Assembly: GCA_023145275.1 (NCBI GenBank)
Contig: JAGLEB010000055.1
Coordinates: forward strand, 1-46,557
From: Flavobacteriales bacterium
Lineage (GTDB): Bacteria; Bacteroidota; Bacteroidia; Flavobacteriales; JADGDT01
DNA: 46,557 nt
Direction of reading: 5' to 3'
The notes below the pieces were generated by a model. That model had not been told where the DNA came from, made no database searches, and saw only the letters and a list, made by a program, of their open reading frames with translations. Made by a program: the position numbers and the translations under genes. Shown in pieces: positions 33,315 to 40,946 of this stretch. Numbering within the stretch: position 1 is the stretch's first letter; every line of letters begins with the position of its first letter.

Positions 33315-34387
33315 TTTTTTTTAAACCCAGAGTCAGAGTTGATAGATGATAACTGCATTAGAGTAATTTCTACAAGAAGTCTTTGGTTTTTACTTGTTTT
33401 GAAATTAATATCACATTCATTAGTGATTTCTAATGCTTGATACAAGAAATTAATATCGCATTTCTTGGATTGTTCTAGGTATTTTTCTTTTGTGTTTTTC
33501 CCTACTTCTAAAAGTTGCAATGTTGTTTCGTCTTTAGAAACTAGTAAGTCTCTAAAGTGAGAAGATAATCCTGCAATGAAATTATGTACATCGAACCCTT
33601 TATTTAATATTTCGTTTAACTGATTTAAGGCTCCAGGAATATTGTTCTCCAAAACTAAATCAGTTGTTTTGAAATAATAATCGTAATCTAGAACATTAAG
33701 ATTTTCTGCTGCATCTCTTGCGGTAATTTTATTTCCCGAAAAACTTACTACTCTATCAAACATCGAAAGGCCATCTCTCATTGCTCCATCAGCTTTTTGA
33801 GCAATAATGTGCAGGGCGTCATCTTCTGCCTCAATACCTTCTTCAGCAGCAATCATTCCTAGCTGTTGTTTCACATCGTCAACTCCAATTCTTTTGAAAT
33901 CGTAAATTTGACACCTCGAAAGTATGGTAGGAATAATTTTGTGTTTTTCAGTTGTTGCTAATATGAAAATAGCATGAGCAGGTGGTTCCTCCAATGTTTT
34001 TAGAAAAGCATTAAATGCTGATTGAGATAGCATGTGTACCTCGTCAATAATATAAACTTTAAATTTTCCTATTTGCGGCGGAATTCTAACCTGATCGTTC
34101 AAAGATCTAATATCTTCAACAGAGTTATTTGACGCTGCATCTAATTCGAAAATATTAAAGGCAAAATCATCATCGGGATCTGTGCTAGTATCTTCGTTTA
34201 TTTTCTTAGCTAGAATTCTGGCACACGTAGTTTTTCCAACTCCCCTAGGTCCAGTGAATAATAATGCTTGAGCAAGGTGATTGCTCGCTATTGCATGCTC
34301 CAAAGTGTCAGTGATAGCTTTCTGGCCAACTACATCTTTAAATGTTTTTGGTCTGTATTTTCTTGCTGATACAATGAAGTTTTCCAT
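33296..34387 (-). CDS. dnaX: DNA polymerase III subunit gamma (gamma/tau N-terminal part)
   Basis: 363 residues: the AAA+ clamp-loader motor. Walker A is GPRGVGKTTCAR near residue 45; DEVHMLSQSAFNAFLKTLEEPP holds Walker B and the sensor region; then ATTEKHKIIPTILSRCQ with the arginine finger; domain III follows. The frame ends five codons after an A10 run (GFKKKSLNTQ), so without slippage it yields a gamma-like protein. The four-cysteine zinc module usual after Walker A is replaced by a short acidic stretch (NEDTSTDPDDDFAF). The clamp loader opens and places the beta sliding clamp. The minus-strand -7 box is 21 nt upstream of the ATG. Confidence 0.95.
   Translation of the reverse strand: MENFIVSARKYRPKTFKDVVGQKAITDTLEHAIASNHLAQALLFTGPRGVGKTTCARILAKKINEDTSTDPDDDFAFNIFELDAASNNSVEDIRSLNDQVRIPPQIGKFKVYIIDEVHMLSQSAFNAFLKTLEEPPAHAIFILATTEKHKIIPTILSRCQIYDFKRIGVDDVKQQLGMIAAEEGIEAEDDALHIIAQKADGAMRDGLSMFDRVVSFSGNKITARDAAENLNVLDYDYYFKTTDLVLENNIPGALNQLNEILNKGFDVHNFIAGLSSHFRDLLVSKDETTLQLLEVGKNTKEKYLEQSKKCDINFLYQALEITNECDINFKTSKNQRLLVEITLMQLSSINSDSGFKKKSLNTQ
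33313..33322 (-). other. Candidate programmed slip site in dnaX (A10 on the coding strand)
   Basis: The coding strand reads GGGTTT, ten A, then GTTTAAA. Re-reading one base, or adding one A to the mRNA, moves the ribosome from the gamma frame, which stops at 33298-33296, into the open tau frame. Thermus dnaX uses transcript slippage on an A-run, and E. coli dnaX uses a -1 ribosomal slip on A AAA AAG. Confidence 0.65.
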
Positions 34388-34407
34388 TTGGTCTAAATTA
34401 TTTTGAA

Positions 34408-34415
34408 CAAATATA
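34408..34415 (-). promoter_or_regulatory. -7 promoter box of dnaX (TATATTTG)
   Basis: The minus strand reads TATATTTG, ending 21 nt before the dnaX ATG at 34387. Confidence 0.6.
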
Positions 34416-34678
34416 ATTGCTCATTCTTACTATGGCAAGAATTGTGTGTGATTTTTTATTATCAATTGTGATAATTTTCACGATATGATAAATGTGATAT
34501 TGTGAAGAGATATCCGTATTTGTAGCTTTTAGCTCTGTTGTATATGTTTAATGCTGTAAATGATTATTGAAATTTGGATTCTACCAATTGACAATCGTAA
34601 TTTTTACAAAGCCTTTTTTTTATTTCATTTAGTAATTGTAGAAAATGGATTACTATATTTACGGAAATAATATTTTGA

Positions 34679-35347
34679 ATGATAATAGCAGAAAATATAC
34701 ATAAGTATTATGGTGATTTACATGTTCTTAAAGGTGTAAATGTTCATATTAAGGAGAAGGAAATAGTTTCTATAGTAGGGAAGTCTGGAGCAGGTAAAAC
34801 AACCTTTCTTCAAATTTTAGGAACTCTTGATGCTCTTGATGATAAGATTGATTCGAAGCTACAAATTAATAATAAGAAAATTATTGGTCTAAAAGACAAG
34901 GAGATGTCGAAATTTAGAAATGAAAATATAGGTTTTATTTTTCAATTTCATCAGCTCTTGCCCGAATTTGACGCTCTAGAGAATGTTTGTATTCCTGGAT
35001 ATATTGCAGGTAGGGATACAGTAGAGGTTGAGAATAGAGCTAAAGAACTGTTGAGTTATTTGAATTTGACAGATAGAATGCACCATAAACCATCTGAGCT
35101 TTCTGGGGGAGAACAGCAGAGGGTTGCTGTTGCAAGAGCACTAATTAATAATCCATCTGTGATTCTGGCAGATGAACCTTCTGGAAATTTAGATTCGCAT
35201 CAGGCTGATGAATTGCACAGGTTGTTTTTTAAACTGAGAGACGAATTCGGACAAACTTTTGTTATTGTAACGCATAATAAAGAACTTGCAGATATGGCTG
35301 ATAGAAAATTAGTTATGCAAGATGGAGAAATAATAGCAGGACATTAG
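34679..35347 (+). CDS. lolD: ABC transporter ATP-binding protein, LolD family
   Basis: 222 residues: Walker [10 protein letters not shown] near residue 34, Q-loop [18 protein letters not shown], signature [15 protein letters not shown] near 141, Walker [13 protein letters not shown] near 160 and the H-loop VTHN. The LLPEF-AL-NV segment and overall length place it with the LolD/MacB group. LolD energises release of lipoproteins from the inner membrane with LolC/E. No permease gene is adjacent, so assignment to the Lol system rests on sequence type alone. A degenerate -7 box (TATATTTA, 34654-34661) precedes it. A long repeat tract follows the stop. Confidence 0.88.
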   Translation: MIIAENIHKYYGDLHVLKGVNVHIKEKEIVSIVGKSGAGKTTFLQILGTLDALDDKIDSKLQINNKKIIGLKDKEMSKFRNENIGFIFQFHQLLPEFDALENVCIPGYIAGRDTVEVENRAKELLSYLNLTDRMHHKPSELSGGEQQRVAVARALINNPSVILADEPSGNLDSHQADELHRLFFKLRDEFGQTFVIVTHNKELADMADRKLVMQDGEIIAGH

Positions 35348-35349
35348 AA

Positions 35350-35790
35350 GACGAAGGTGAAAAGCTCGAAGTAGAGAAGCTCGAAGCTCAAAGTATAAAA
35401 GCTCGAAGGTGAAAAGCTCGAAGGTGAAAAGTTCGAAGTAAAAAGCTCGAATGTAAAAAGTTGAAAGCCTAAATGTAAAAGCTCGAAGGTAAAAAGTTCG
35501 AAGTAAAAAGCTCGAATGTAAAAAGTTGAAAGCCTAAATGTAAAAGCTCGAAGGTAAAAAGTTCGAAGGAAAAAAGCTCGAAGTAAAAAGCTCGAAGCTC
35601 AAAGTATAAAAGCTCGAAGGAAAAAAGCTCGAAGGTGGAAGCTCAAACCGACGAAGGAGGTTCGTCAAGCAGCAATTGAAAATGGAAGTGCTAGAGAGGT
35701 AGAGGAAAAGCTGAAAGCTAGAATGTAAAAAATTGAAAGCCTAAAGGTAAAAGCTCGAAGGTGGAAGCTCAAATTTGAAAGCTGAATGTA
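35350..35790. repeat. Degenerate minisatellite of 15-16-bp AAGCTCGAAGGT-type units
   Basis: About 440 bp between lolD and the TIGR02757 gene consist of variants of AAAAGCTCGAAGGTGA and AAAAGTTCGAAGTA, with interspersed GTTGAAAGCCTAAATGT blocks. Within it a 65-bp unit is duplicated in perfect tandem (35431-35495 and 35496-35560). A GACGAA/TTCGTC hairpin interrupts the array near 35655. Frames through it are broken by stops, so it is not coding. It looks like a slippage-generated array. Confidence 0.9.
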
Positions 35791-35807
35791 TTACGACTAA
35801 CCATTTT

Positions 35808-35919
35808 GTAACAAGCAACCAGAAACTAGTAACCAGTAACAAGCAACCAGCAACCAGCAACTAGTAACAAGCAACCAGCAACCAGCAACCAGTAACAAGC
35901 AACCAGCAACAAGAAACTA
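35808..35919 (+). repeat. Heptanucleotide tandem array (16 units) ending 2 bp before a start codon
   Basis: Sixteen consecutive 7-bp units fit GNAACNA (for example GTAACAA, GCAACCA, GAAACTA) without any indel from 35808 to 35919. AA and the ATG of the TIGR02757 gene follow directly. The array fills the whole 5' leader and ribosome-entry region of that gene. Confidence 0.95.
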
Positions 35920-35921
35920 AA

Positions 35922-36686
35922 ATGAACAAAGAACAACTAAAACACTACCTTGATTTAAAAGTGGAAAAATATAATCAGATAGATTTTATTGATTCAGATC
36001 CAATTCAGATACCACATAGATTTGATAAGAAAGAGGATATTGAAATAGCTGGGTTTTTAGCAGCCACAATAGCTTGGGGGAATAGGAAGATGATTATTAG
36101 AAATTCTAATAGAATGATGGATTTGATGGATAATTCGCCATTTGATTTTATTATGAATTATGAGGAGTCAGATTTGTTAGCTTTCGAAGGTTTTGTGCAC
36201 CGTACGTTTAACAGTAATGATTTTATTCAATTCGTAAAATCTCTCCGGAATATTTATGTTAATCACGGTGGGATAGAGTCTGTTTTTACTAAACATCAAG
36301 GAGAGCACAATATGAAAGAGGCTATTTATCAGTTTAAATCTGTGTTTTTCGAAATAGATCACTTACAAAGAAATACTAAACATATCTCTAATCCTATGAA
36401 GGGTAGTGCTGCCAAGCGTATAAATATGTTTTTACGTTGGATGGTTCGGAAAGATAATTTTGGAGTAGACTTTGGAATATGGAAAAATATATCACCCGCA
36501 AAATTATCAATTCCTTTAGATGTTCACTCTGGAAGAATAGCTCGCGAACTTGGGATGTTGTTAAGAAAACAAAATGATTGGAAGGCCGTTGCTGAGCTTG
36601 ATGAACAATTGAGATTGTTGGATCCTGCTGATCCTGTGAAGTATGACTATGCACTATTTGGAATTGGAGTTTTTGATGATAGGTAA
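35922..36686 (+). CDS. TIGR02757 (DUF2400) family protein
   Basis: 254 residues, the normal size for the family. IAGFLAATIAWGNRKMIIRNS lies near residue 45, GSAAKRINMFLRWMVRKD near 160, and LDVHSGRIARELGML near 195. The C-terminal LLDPADPVKYDYALFGIGV resembles a helix-hairpin-helix/DNA-glycosylase-like end. Function is unknown; a DNA-related role is only suggested by that resemblance. The ATG is directly preceded by a 16-unit heptamer array, so translation or transcription could depend on repeat number. No promoter box was found between the arrays and the gene. Confidence 0.85.
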   Translation: MNKEQLKHYLDLKVEKYNQIDFIDSDPIQIPHRFDKKEDIEIAGFLAATIAWGNRKMIIRNSNRMMDLMDNSPFDFIMNYEESDLLAFEGFVHRTFNSNDFIQFVKSLRNIYVNHGGIESVFTKHQGEHNMKEAIYQFKSVFFEIDHLQRNTKHISNPMKGSAAKRINMFLRWMVRKDNFGVDFGIWKNISPAKLSIPLDVHSGRIARELGMLLRKQNDWKAVAELDEQLRLLDPADPVKYDYALFGIGVFDDR

Positions 36687-36770
36687 GTCGTGATAATACG
36701 CTTAGATGCTTTTTCTCTCATCGATTAAAATAACATAAATATTATTTTTAGTAGTTATGTCTGTTTGTAT

Positions 36771-36793
36771 GATAGTTATTTTAACTATCTTTT
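36771..36793 (+). terminator. AT-rich hairpin with short T-run after the TIGR02757 gene
   Basis: GATAGTTA (36771-36778) pairs with TAACTATC (36782-36789) around TTT, then TTTT. It is weak because of the AT-rich stem. Another perfect hairpin, CATGCTA-TCAT-TAGCATG, lies at 36853-36870 without a T-run. Confidence 0.45.
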
Positions 36794-36922
36794 AGCTAAA
36801 TTTAATTATTACCTTAAATCTGTAAATGAGTATCTATTGTAATGCTGTACTGCATGCTATCATTAGCATGTTTAAGAATAACCACTAGAAGAATTGAGGT
36901 ATTATAATATAATGTAAACAGT

Positions 36923-37831
36923 ATGATTAGTTATAAGAATGCATTTATGTTGTTTTTCATGATTATTTTTACTTTATCAGAAGTTAAAAGTCAGGAATTA
37001 GAACCTCGTGCATTGACGAATCTTCCTTTGGGGACAAATTTTTTCGTTGCTGGATATGCTCACAGTAGAGGGAATATTTTGATGGATTCTTCTTTGCCGG
37101 TTGAGGATTATTATGGAAAAATTCATTCAACAGCATTTGCATATGCTAGGTCTATTAATTTCTTTGGTAAATCGGGGAAGATAGATGTGGTTTTGCCTGT
37201 TGCAACTGGTAATTGGACAGGGAATTATCTCGGGAAATACTATGACGTAAACTCACTTGGAATAGGTGATGTACGTGTCAGGGCTACAATTAATTTTACA
37301 GGAGCTCCTGCCTTAGGAAAATCAGAATATAAAAATTATAAACAGAAAACTGTTTCAGGGTTAAGTGTCCAACTAATAATCCCTACGGGTCACTATAATT
37401 CCGATCAACTACCAAACTTAGGTGGGAATCGTTGGGCTCTTAGATCTACATATGGTATTTCTCATACATTCAATAAATGGATATTTGAGGCCTATGCTGG
37501 GGTTTGGCTATTTACAGATAATCATGAATACTTGAAGGAGCATAATTTCTCTCAGCCCCCATTTTGGGTTGTTAAATTACATCTAACTAGAATCATTAAA
37601 AGAGGTATGTGGTTGGCTGTTGATAGTGGATATGGTTATGGTTCAGAAGCAAGAGTGGATAAAGAAAAGAATGAAGTGGTTTTGTCAGGGATGAAAGTTG
37701 GGCTTACATTTGCTCTTCCACTTAATAAATTCCATACTCTCAAATTTGCTGCTGTGGGAGGTTTTCGTTTCCAGCAAGGTGGTGACTTTGATAGGTTTGC
37801 TGTTGTTTATCAATACCGTTGGAATGATTAA
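36923..37831 (+). CDS. Outer-membrane beta-barrel protein of the MetA-pathway (phenol degradation) type
   Basis: 302 residues with a signal peptide (about 1-25, cleaved near VKSQE), then alternating strands of a small outer-membrane barrel. Family-like segments are LPLGTNFFVAGYAHSRGN, IDVVLPVATGNWTG, GIGDVRVRATINFTG, SGLSVQLIIPTGHY and NRWALRSTYGISHTF. The C-terminal strand ends FAVVYQYRWND. These match the Phenol_MetA_deg family of putative transporters, whose name comes from one early member and does not show substrate. It stands alone; the function is unknown. Confidence 0.75.
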   Translation: MISYKNAFMLFFMIIFTLSEVKSQELEPRALTNLPLGTNFFVAGYAHSRGNILMDSSLPVEDYYGKIHSTAFAYARSINFFGKSGKIDVVLPVATGNWTGNYLGKYYDVNSLGIGDVRVRATINFTGAPALGKSEYKNYKQKTVSGLSVQLIIPTGHYNSDQLPNLGGNRWALRSTYGISHTFNKWIFEAYAGVWLFTDNHEYLKEHNFSQPPFWVVKLHLTRIIKRGMWLAVDSGYGYGSEARVDKEKNEVVLSGMKVGLTFALPLNKFHTLKFAAVGGFRFQQGGDFDRFAVVYQYRWND

Positions 37832-37901
37832 TCGATTTTATTCATCAAACAGGTGTTTATCCAGTAAATAAAACCATCATAAAACTCAGTATACTATTCT
37901 C

Positions 37902-37932
37902 TTTGTCATAGTAAACTCATTTACTATATTTG
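37902..37932 (+). promoter_or_regulatory. Promoter of the hydrolase-BatA unit (TTTG, 19-bp spacer, TATATTTG)
   Basis: TTTG (37902-37905) and TATATTTG (37925-37932) are 19 bp apart, a perfect -33/-7 pair. The TTG that could serve as an upstream start codon is part of the -7 box, so the real start is ATG 37960. Confidence 0.75.
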
Positions 37933-37959
37933 AAAATAAATATTCAAAACCCATTAATA

Positions 37960-38961
37960 ATGTCTTTTCAAAAAATTATTTTAGCACTAGTTTTTATTCT
38001 CTTAGCAGTCTATTTTTTTGGTCCTAAACCAGATAAGCCAAAATATGATTTGTTCTTTCCAAAAGTTTCATCTGATCTTGTGTTTTTGGCGGATTCTATT
38101 TCTAAATCAGAAAAGGATCTTGGAAATATTAAAAAAGATAACGAAGCAAAAATCATTTTTGCCGATGATAGTTTGAAACAAAAAACTGAATGGGCTTTAG
38201 TTTATATTCATGGATTTTCTGCTAGCCAGATGGAAGGAGATCCTATTCATAAAGAGTTTGCTAAGAAATATGGAATGAATTTGTATTTGGCTAGAATGTC
38301 CGATCACGGTATTGTTACCGATGAGGCATTGAAAGATATGACGGCTGATAGATTGTGGAAAACTGCTAAGGACGCTTTGGCTGTAGGAGAAAAACTTGGG
38401 GATAATGTTATTCTAATGAGTACTTCTACTGGGGGAAGCTTATCTCTTATGTTGGCTTCTAAATACCCCGAAAAAGTTTCGGCTCTAATTAATTTTTCTC
38501 CAAATATTAGAATAAATGATCCATCAGCATTTTTACTAAATGACCCTTGGGGCTTACAGATTGCTAGATTAGCTATGGGTGGAAATTATCGTGTAACGGG
38601 AACAGAAGAAGAAGAGTCTGCAAAATATTGGAATAATAAATACAGACTCGAGGCCATTGTAAATCTAGAAGTGTTAGTAGAAACATCAATGACAGAAAAG
38701 GTATTTGAGGGAGTTACTTGTCCATCGTTAACCATAGGATATTACAAGGATGAGGAGCATCAGGATTCTACTGTGAAAGTTGAAGCGGAAGAATGGATGA
38801 ATGAAACTATATCTACACCAGAAGATAAAAAGAGATTTGTGAAACTGCCAAACGTGGGGTCTCATCCTATAGCATCAGGCCTCTTTTCTAAGGACTTAGA
38901 TTCAGTAAGGGAAACTGTAGAATCTTTTGCAGAAGAGGTTTTAGAACTTCACTCTATGTAG
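37960..38961 (+). CDS. Membrane-anchored alpha/beta hydrolase
   Basis: 333 residues from ATG 37960; a TTG 30 nt upstream lies within the promoter box and is rejected. An N-terminal signal anchor (about 5-22) is followed by an alpha/beta-hydrolase domain: VYIHGFSASQ as oxyanion region, nucleophile elbow MSTSTGGSL, an acidic residue after the TIGYYKDEEH strand and a late histidine in VGSHPIASG. The elbow reads S-x-S-x-G instead of the usual G-x-S-x-G. It is probably a periplasmic or membrane-bound esterase/lipase-like enzyme with unknown substrate. It overlaps functionally with the next gene, whose TTG start is 2 bp after this stop. Confidence 0.82.
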   Translation: MSFQKIILALVFILLAVYFFGPKPDKPKYDLFFPKVSSDLVFLADSISKSEKDLGNIKKDNEAKIIFADDSLKQKTEWALVYIHGFSASQMEGDPIHKEFAKKYGMNLYLARMSDHGIVTDEALKDMTADRLWKTAKDALAVGEKLGDNVILMSTSTGGSLSLMLASKYPEKVSALINFSPNIRINDPSAFLLNDPWGLQIARLAMGGNYRVTGTEEEESAKYWNNKYRLEAIVNLEVLVETSMTEKVFEGVTCPSLTIGYYKDEEHQDSTVKVEAEEWMNETISTPEDKKRFVKLPNVGSHPIASGLFSKDLDSVRETVESFAEEVLELHSM

Positions 38962-38963
38962 GT

Positions 38964-40895
38964 TTGGAAAATCTTCATTTTGTATATACAAATCATTTGT
39001 GGGGACTCCTGTTTCTGATAGTTCCTGTGTTAATTCATTTATTTAATTTTCGTAAGGCAAAAATAATATACTTTACAAGGGTAGATTTACTAGAGGAGCT
39101 GAAAACAAAAAAAAGTAGCTTTTCTTCACTGAAAAAGAGGCTTATCTTATTTTCAAGATTAATGACAGTATTCTTCGTTGTCATAGCTTTCACATATCCA
39201 TATTTTAGCGATTTAGACTTGTATAGCAAGAACAAAAGAGCTGTATTTCTTTGTATAGACAATTCTTTTAGCATGCAAGCTAAAGCTGCTTCAAGTGAGT
39301 TGTTTACTCTTGCAAAGATTGACATAACTGATGCTTTTGGTGTTTTTTCAAATACAAATTCAATTTATTTATTGAGCAATGATAGAGATATGATTGTTGA
39401 TGAAGAGAATGACTTGGCAATAAAGTTAAGTAGCATAGATTATAGTGCAGAAAGTTTTTCTTCGTTGAAATTGAAAAGTAGGGTTAGTGATATTATTGAA
39501 AGAGATGGATTGTCGGAGGCCAAACTTATTGTTTTTTCAGACTTTAAGGAAGAGATGTCCAAAGATGATTCTCTATTCTCTTCAATGGATATGATTAGAA
39601 AATATTACAAAGCTGAAGATAACTTAAATATATCAGTAGATTCTATATGGATAAAAAAAGTAGAATTGGCATCTGACAGGTTTACCGTAAATTACCGAAT
39701 AAAAAATACTAGTTCTACAAATAAAATAGAATATCACGAACAAATTGTTTTAGATGGAGTTGTTCAGCAATCATTAACTAAGGTATCGGATGCTTATAGA
39801 GATAGTGTTTTTGAATTAGATCTAGTGATTCCTAAATCACGTAAGGTCTCAGGAGTTATAAATATAGAAGATAACGCCCTTGAATATGATAATGATTTGT
39901 TCTTTTCTGTTGATTTCACAACAAAGTCTAAAGTTTTGTTTGTTGGGGGAAATGTACCACATAAACTAAAATCTCTTCTTAATGATGCATTTATGAAAAT
40001 GGAATATGCTGATGTTAGAGCATTAAGAAATATTGAATTATCTGAAGAGCATTTTTTGATTTTTGTATTGTCACCATCATTAAGCTCTAAAGATTTATCC
40101 ATAGTTTCTAATTATATGTCGAGTGGGAGGGACTTGTTGATTGTTCCCGGGGAAAAGTTATCCAGAATTGAATTTAATAGTTATCTGTCTGATCTTGGTA
40201 TTGGAAGTGTTTTGCGGAAAATTGGTGAGCAATATTTATCGCATATAGATTATGAGAATGATTTTTTCAGTGATATTTTTAATTCTCGAGTTGATAATTT
40301 TGAATATCCACTTATAAAAAACACGTATTCTATTAGTTCTCCTAACTCTCAAAAATTATTAGAGTTAGAGAATGGAGATGGATTTCTATTAAATAAAATC
40401 ATGGGTAATAGTACTGTTTATATTTTTTCTTCAGATGTGTTTTCGAGTAATTCTAAATTTTTAGAATATGATTTATCTCTGCCAATATTGTACAAAATGG
40501 TTAGTTTGAATTCTAAGAATAAGATGTATGGTATTGTGGGAGAACAAATTGACTTAAGTAGTGATAATAGTAATTTACAAATAAAAATTGGAGAAGAACT
40601 TATTCCATTTAGCTATATGGATAACGGGGTATTATTCTTCCCTAAGATTGAAAATAGTGGTAATTACAAAATAGTTTCAGGAGATACTATTGAAAAATAC
40701 ATCAGTGTGAATTATCCTAGAAAAGAAAGCGATTCATATGTAAAAGTAGAGGGATTAGAAAAAGAAATTATCTCATATGATGAAATTAGTGAGGAAAGTT
40801 CAGTTGAATATTTATGGAAATGGAGTCTCACACTTGCTTTTATGTTTTTATTGATAGAATTATCGTTAATTTTGTTTTTTAAAGAGAAAAGATAA
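38964..40895 (+). CDS. BatA-type membrane protein with von Willebrand-like region
   Basis: 643 residues starting with TTG. The N-terminus (FVYTNHLWGLLFLIVPVLIH, then LFNFRKAKIIYF) is the BatA N-terminal motif of aerotolerance-type proteins and begins right at this TTG, so the start is well supported. A second helix lies near 60-80. A periplasmic part begins with CIDNSFSM, a DxSxS metal-site motif as in von Willebrand factor A domains. The C-terminal helix (about 618-638) ends in FFKEKR. Genes of this type are common in Bacteroidota beside moxR/bat clusters or pyrC homologues. The start is 2 bp after the hydrolase stop, indicating translational coupling. The exact role is unknown. Confidence 0.8.
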   Translation: MENLHFVYTNHLWGLLFLIVPVLIHLFNFRKAKIIYFTRVDLLEELKTKKSSFSSLKKRLILFSRLMTVFFVVIAFTYPYFSDLDLYSKNKRAVFLCIDNSFSMQAKAASSELFTLAKIDITDAFGVFSNTNSIYLLSNDRDMIVDEENDLAIKLSSIDYSAESFSSLKLKSRVSDIIERDGLSEAKLIVFSDFKEEMSKDDSLFSSMDMIRKYYKAEDNLNISVDSIWIKKVELASDRFTVNYRIKNTSSTNKIEYHEQIVLDGVVQQSLTKVSDAYRDSVFELDLVIPKSRKVSGVINIEDNALEYDNDLFFSVDFTTKSKVLFVGGNVPHKLKSLLNDAFMKMEYADVRALRNIELSEEHFLIFVLSPSLSSKDLSIVSNYMSSGRDLLIVPGEKLSRIEFNSYLSDLGIGSVLRKIGEQYLSHIDYENDFFSDIFNSRVDNFEYPLIKNTYSISSPNSQKLLELENGDGFLLNKIMGNSTVYIFSSDVFSSNSKFLEYDLSLPILYKMVSLNSKNKMYGIVGEQIDLSSDNSNLQIKIGEELIPFSYMDNGVLFFPKIENSGNYKIVSGDTIEKYISVNYPRKESDSYVKVEGLEKEIISYDEISEESSVEYLWKWSLTLAFMFLLIELSLILFFKEKR

Positions 40896-40946
40896 CATAG
40901 TTTTGTGTTTCAAACGAAGCCGAAATAATAAAAAAAGATTATAGTA

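Noticed and set aside
35350..35790. Minisatellite as a coding region for a coiled-coil repeat protein
   Set aside because: Units have lengths of 15 and 16 bp and stop codons break the frames; no start with a promoter is seen.
35808..35919. Heptamer array as a CRISPR
   Set aside because: Units are contiguous 7-mers without unique spacers, and no cas genes are present.
37930..37959. TTG start 10 codons upstream in the alpha/beta hydrolase gene
   Set aside because: The TTG belongs to the TATATTTG -7 box of a perfect -33/-7 promoter.
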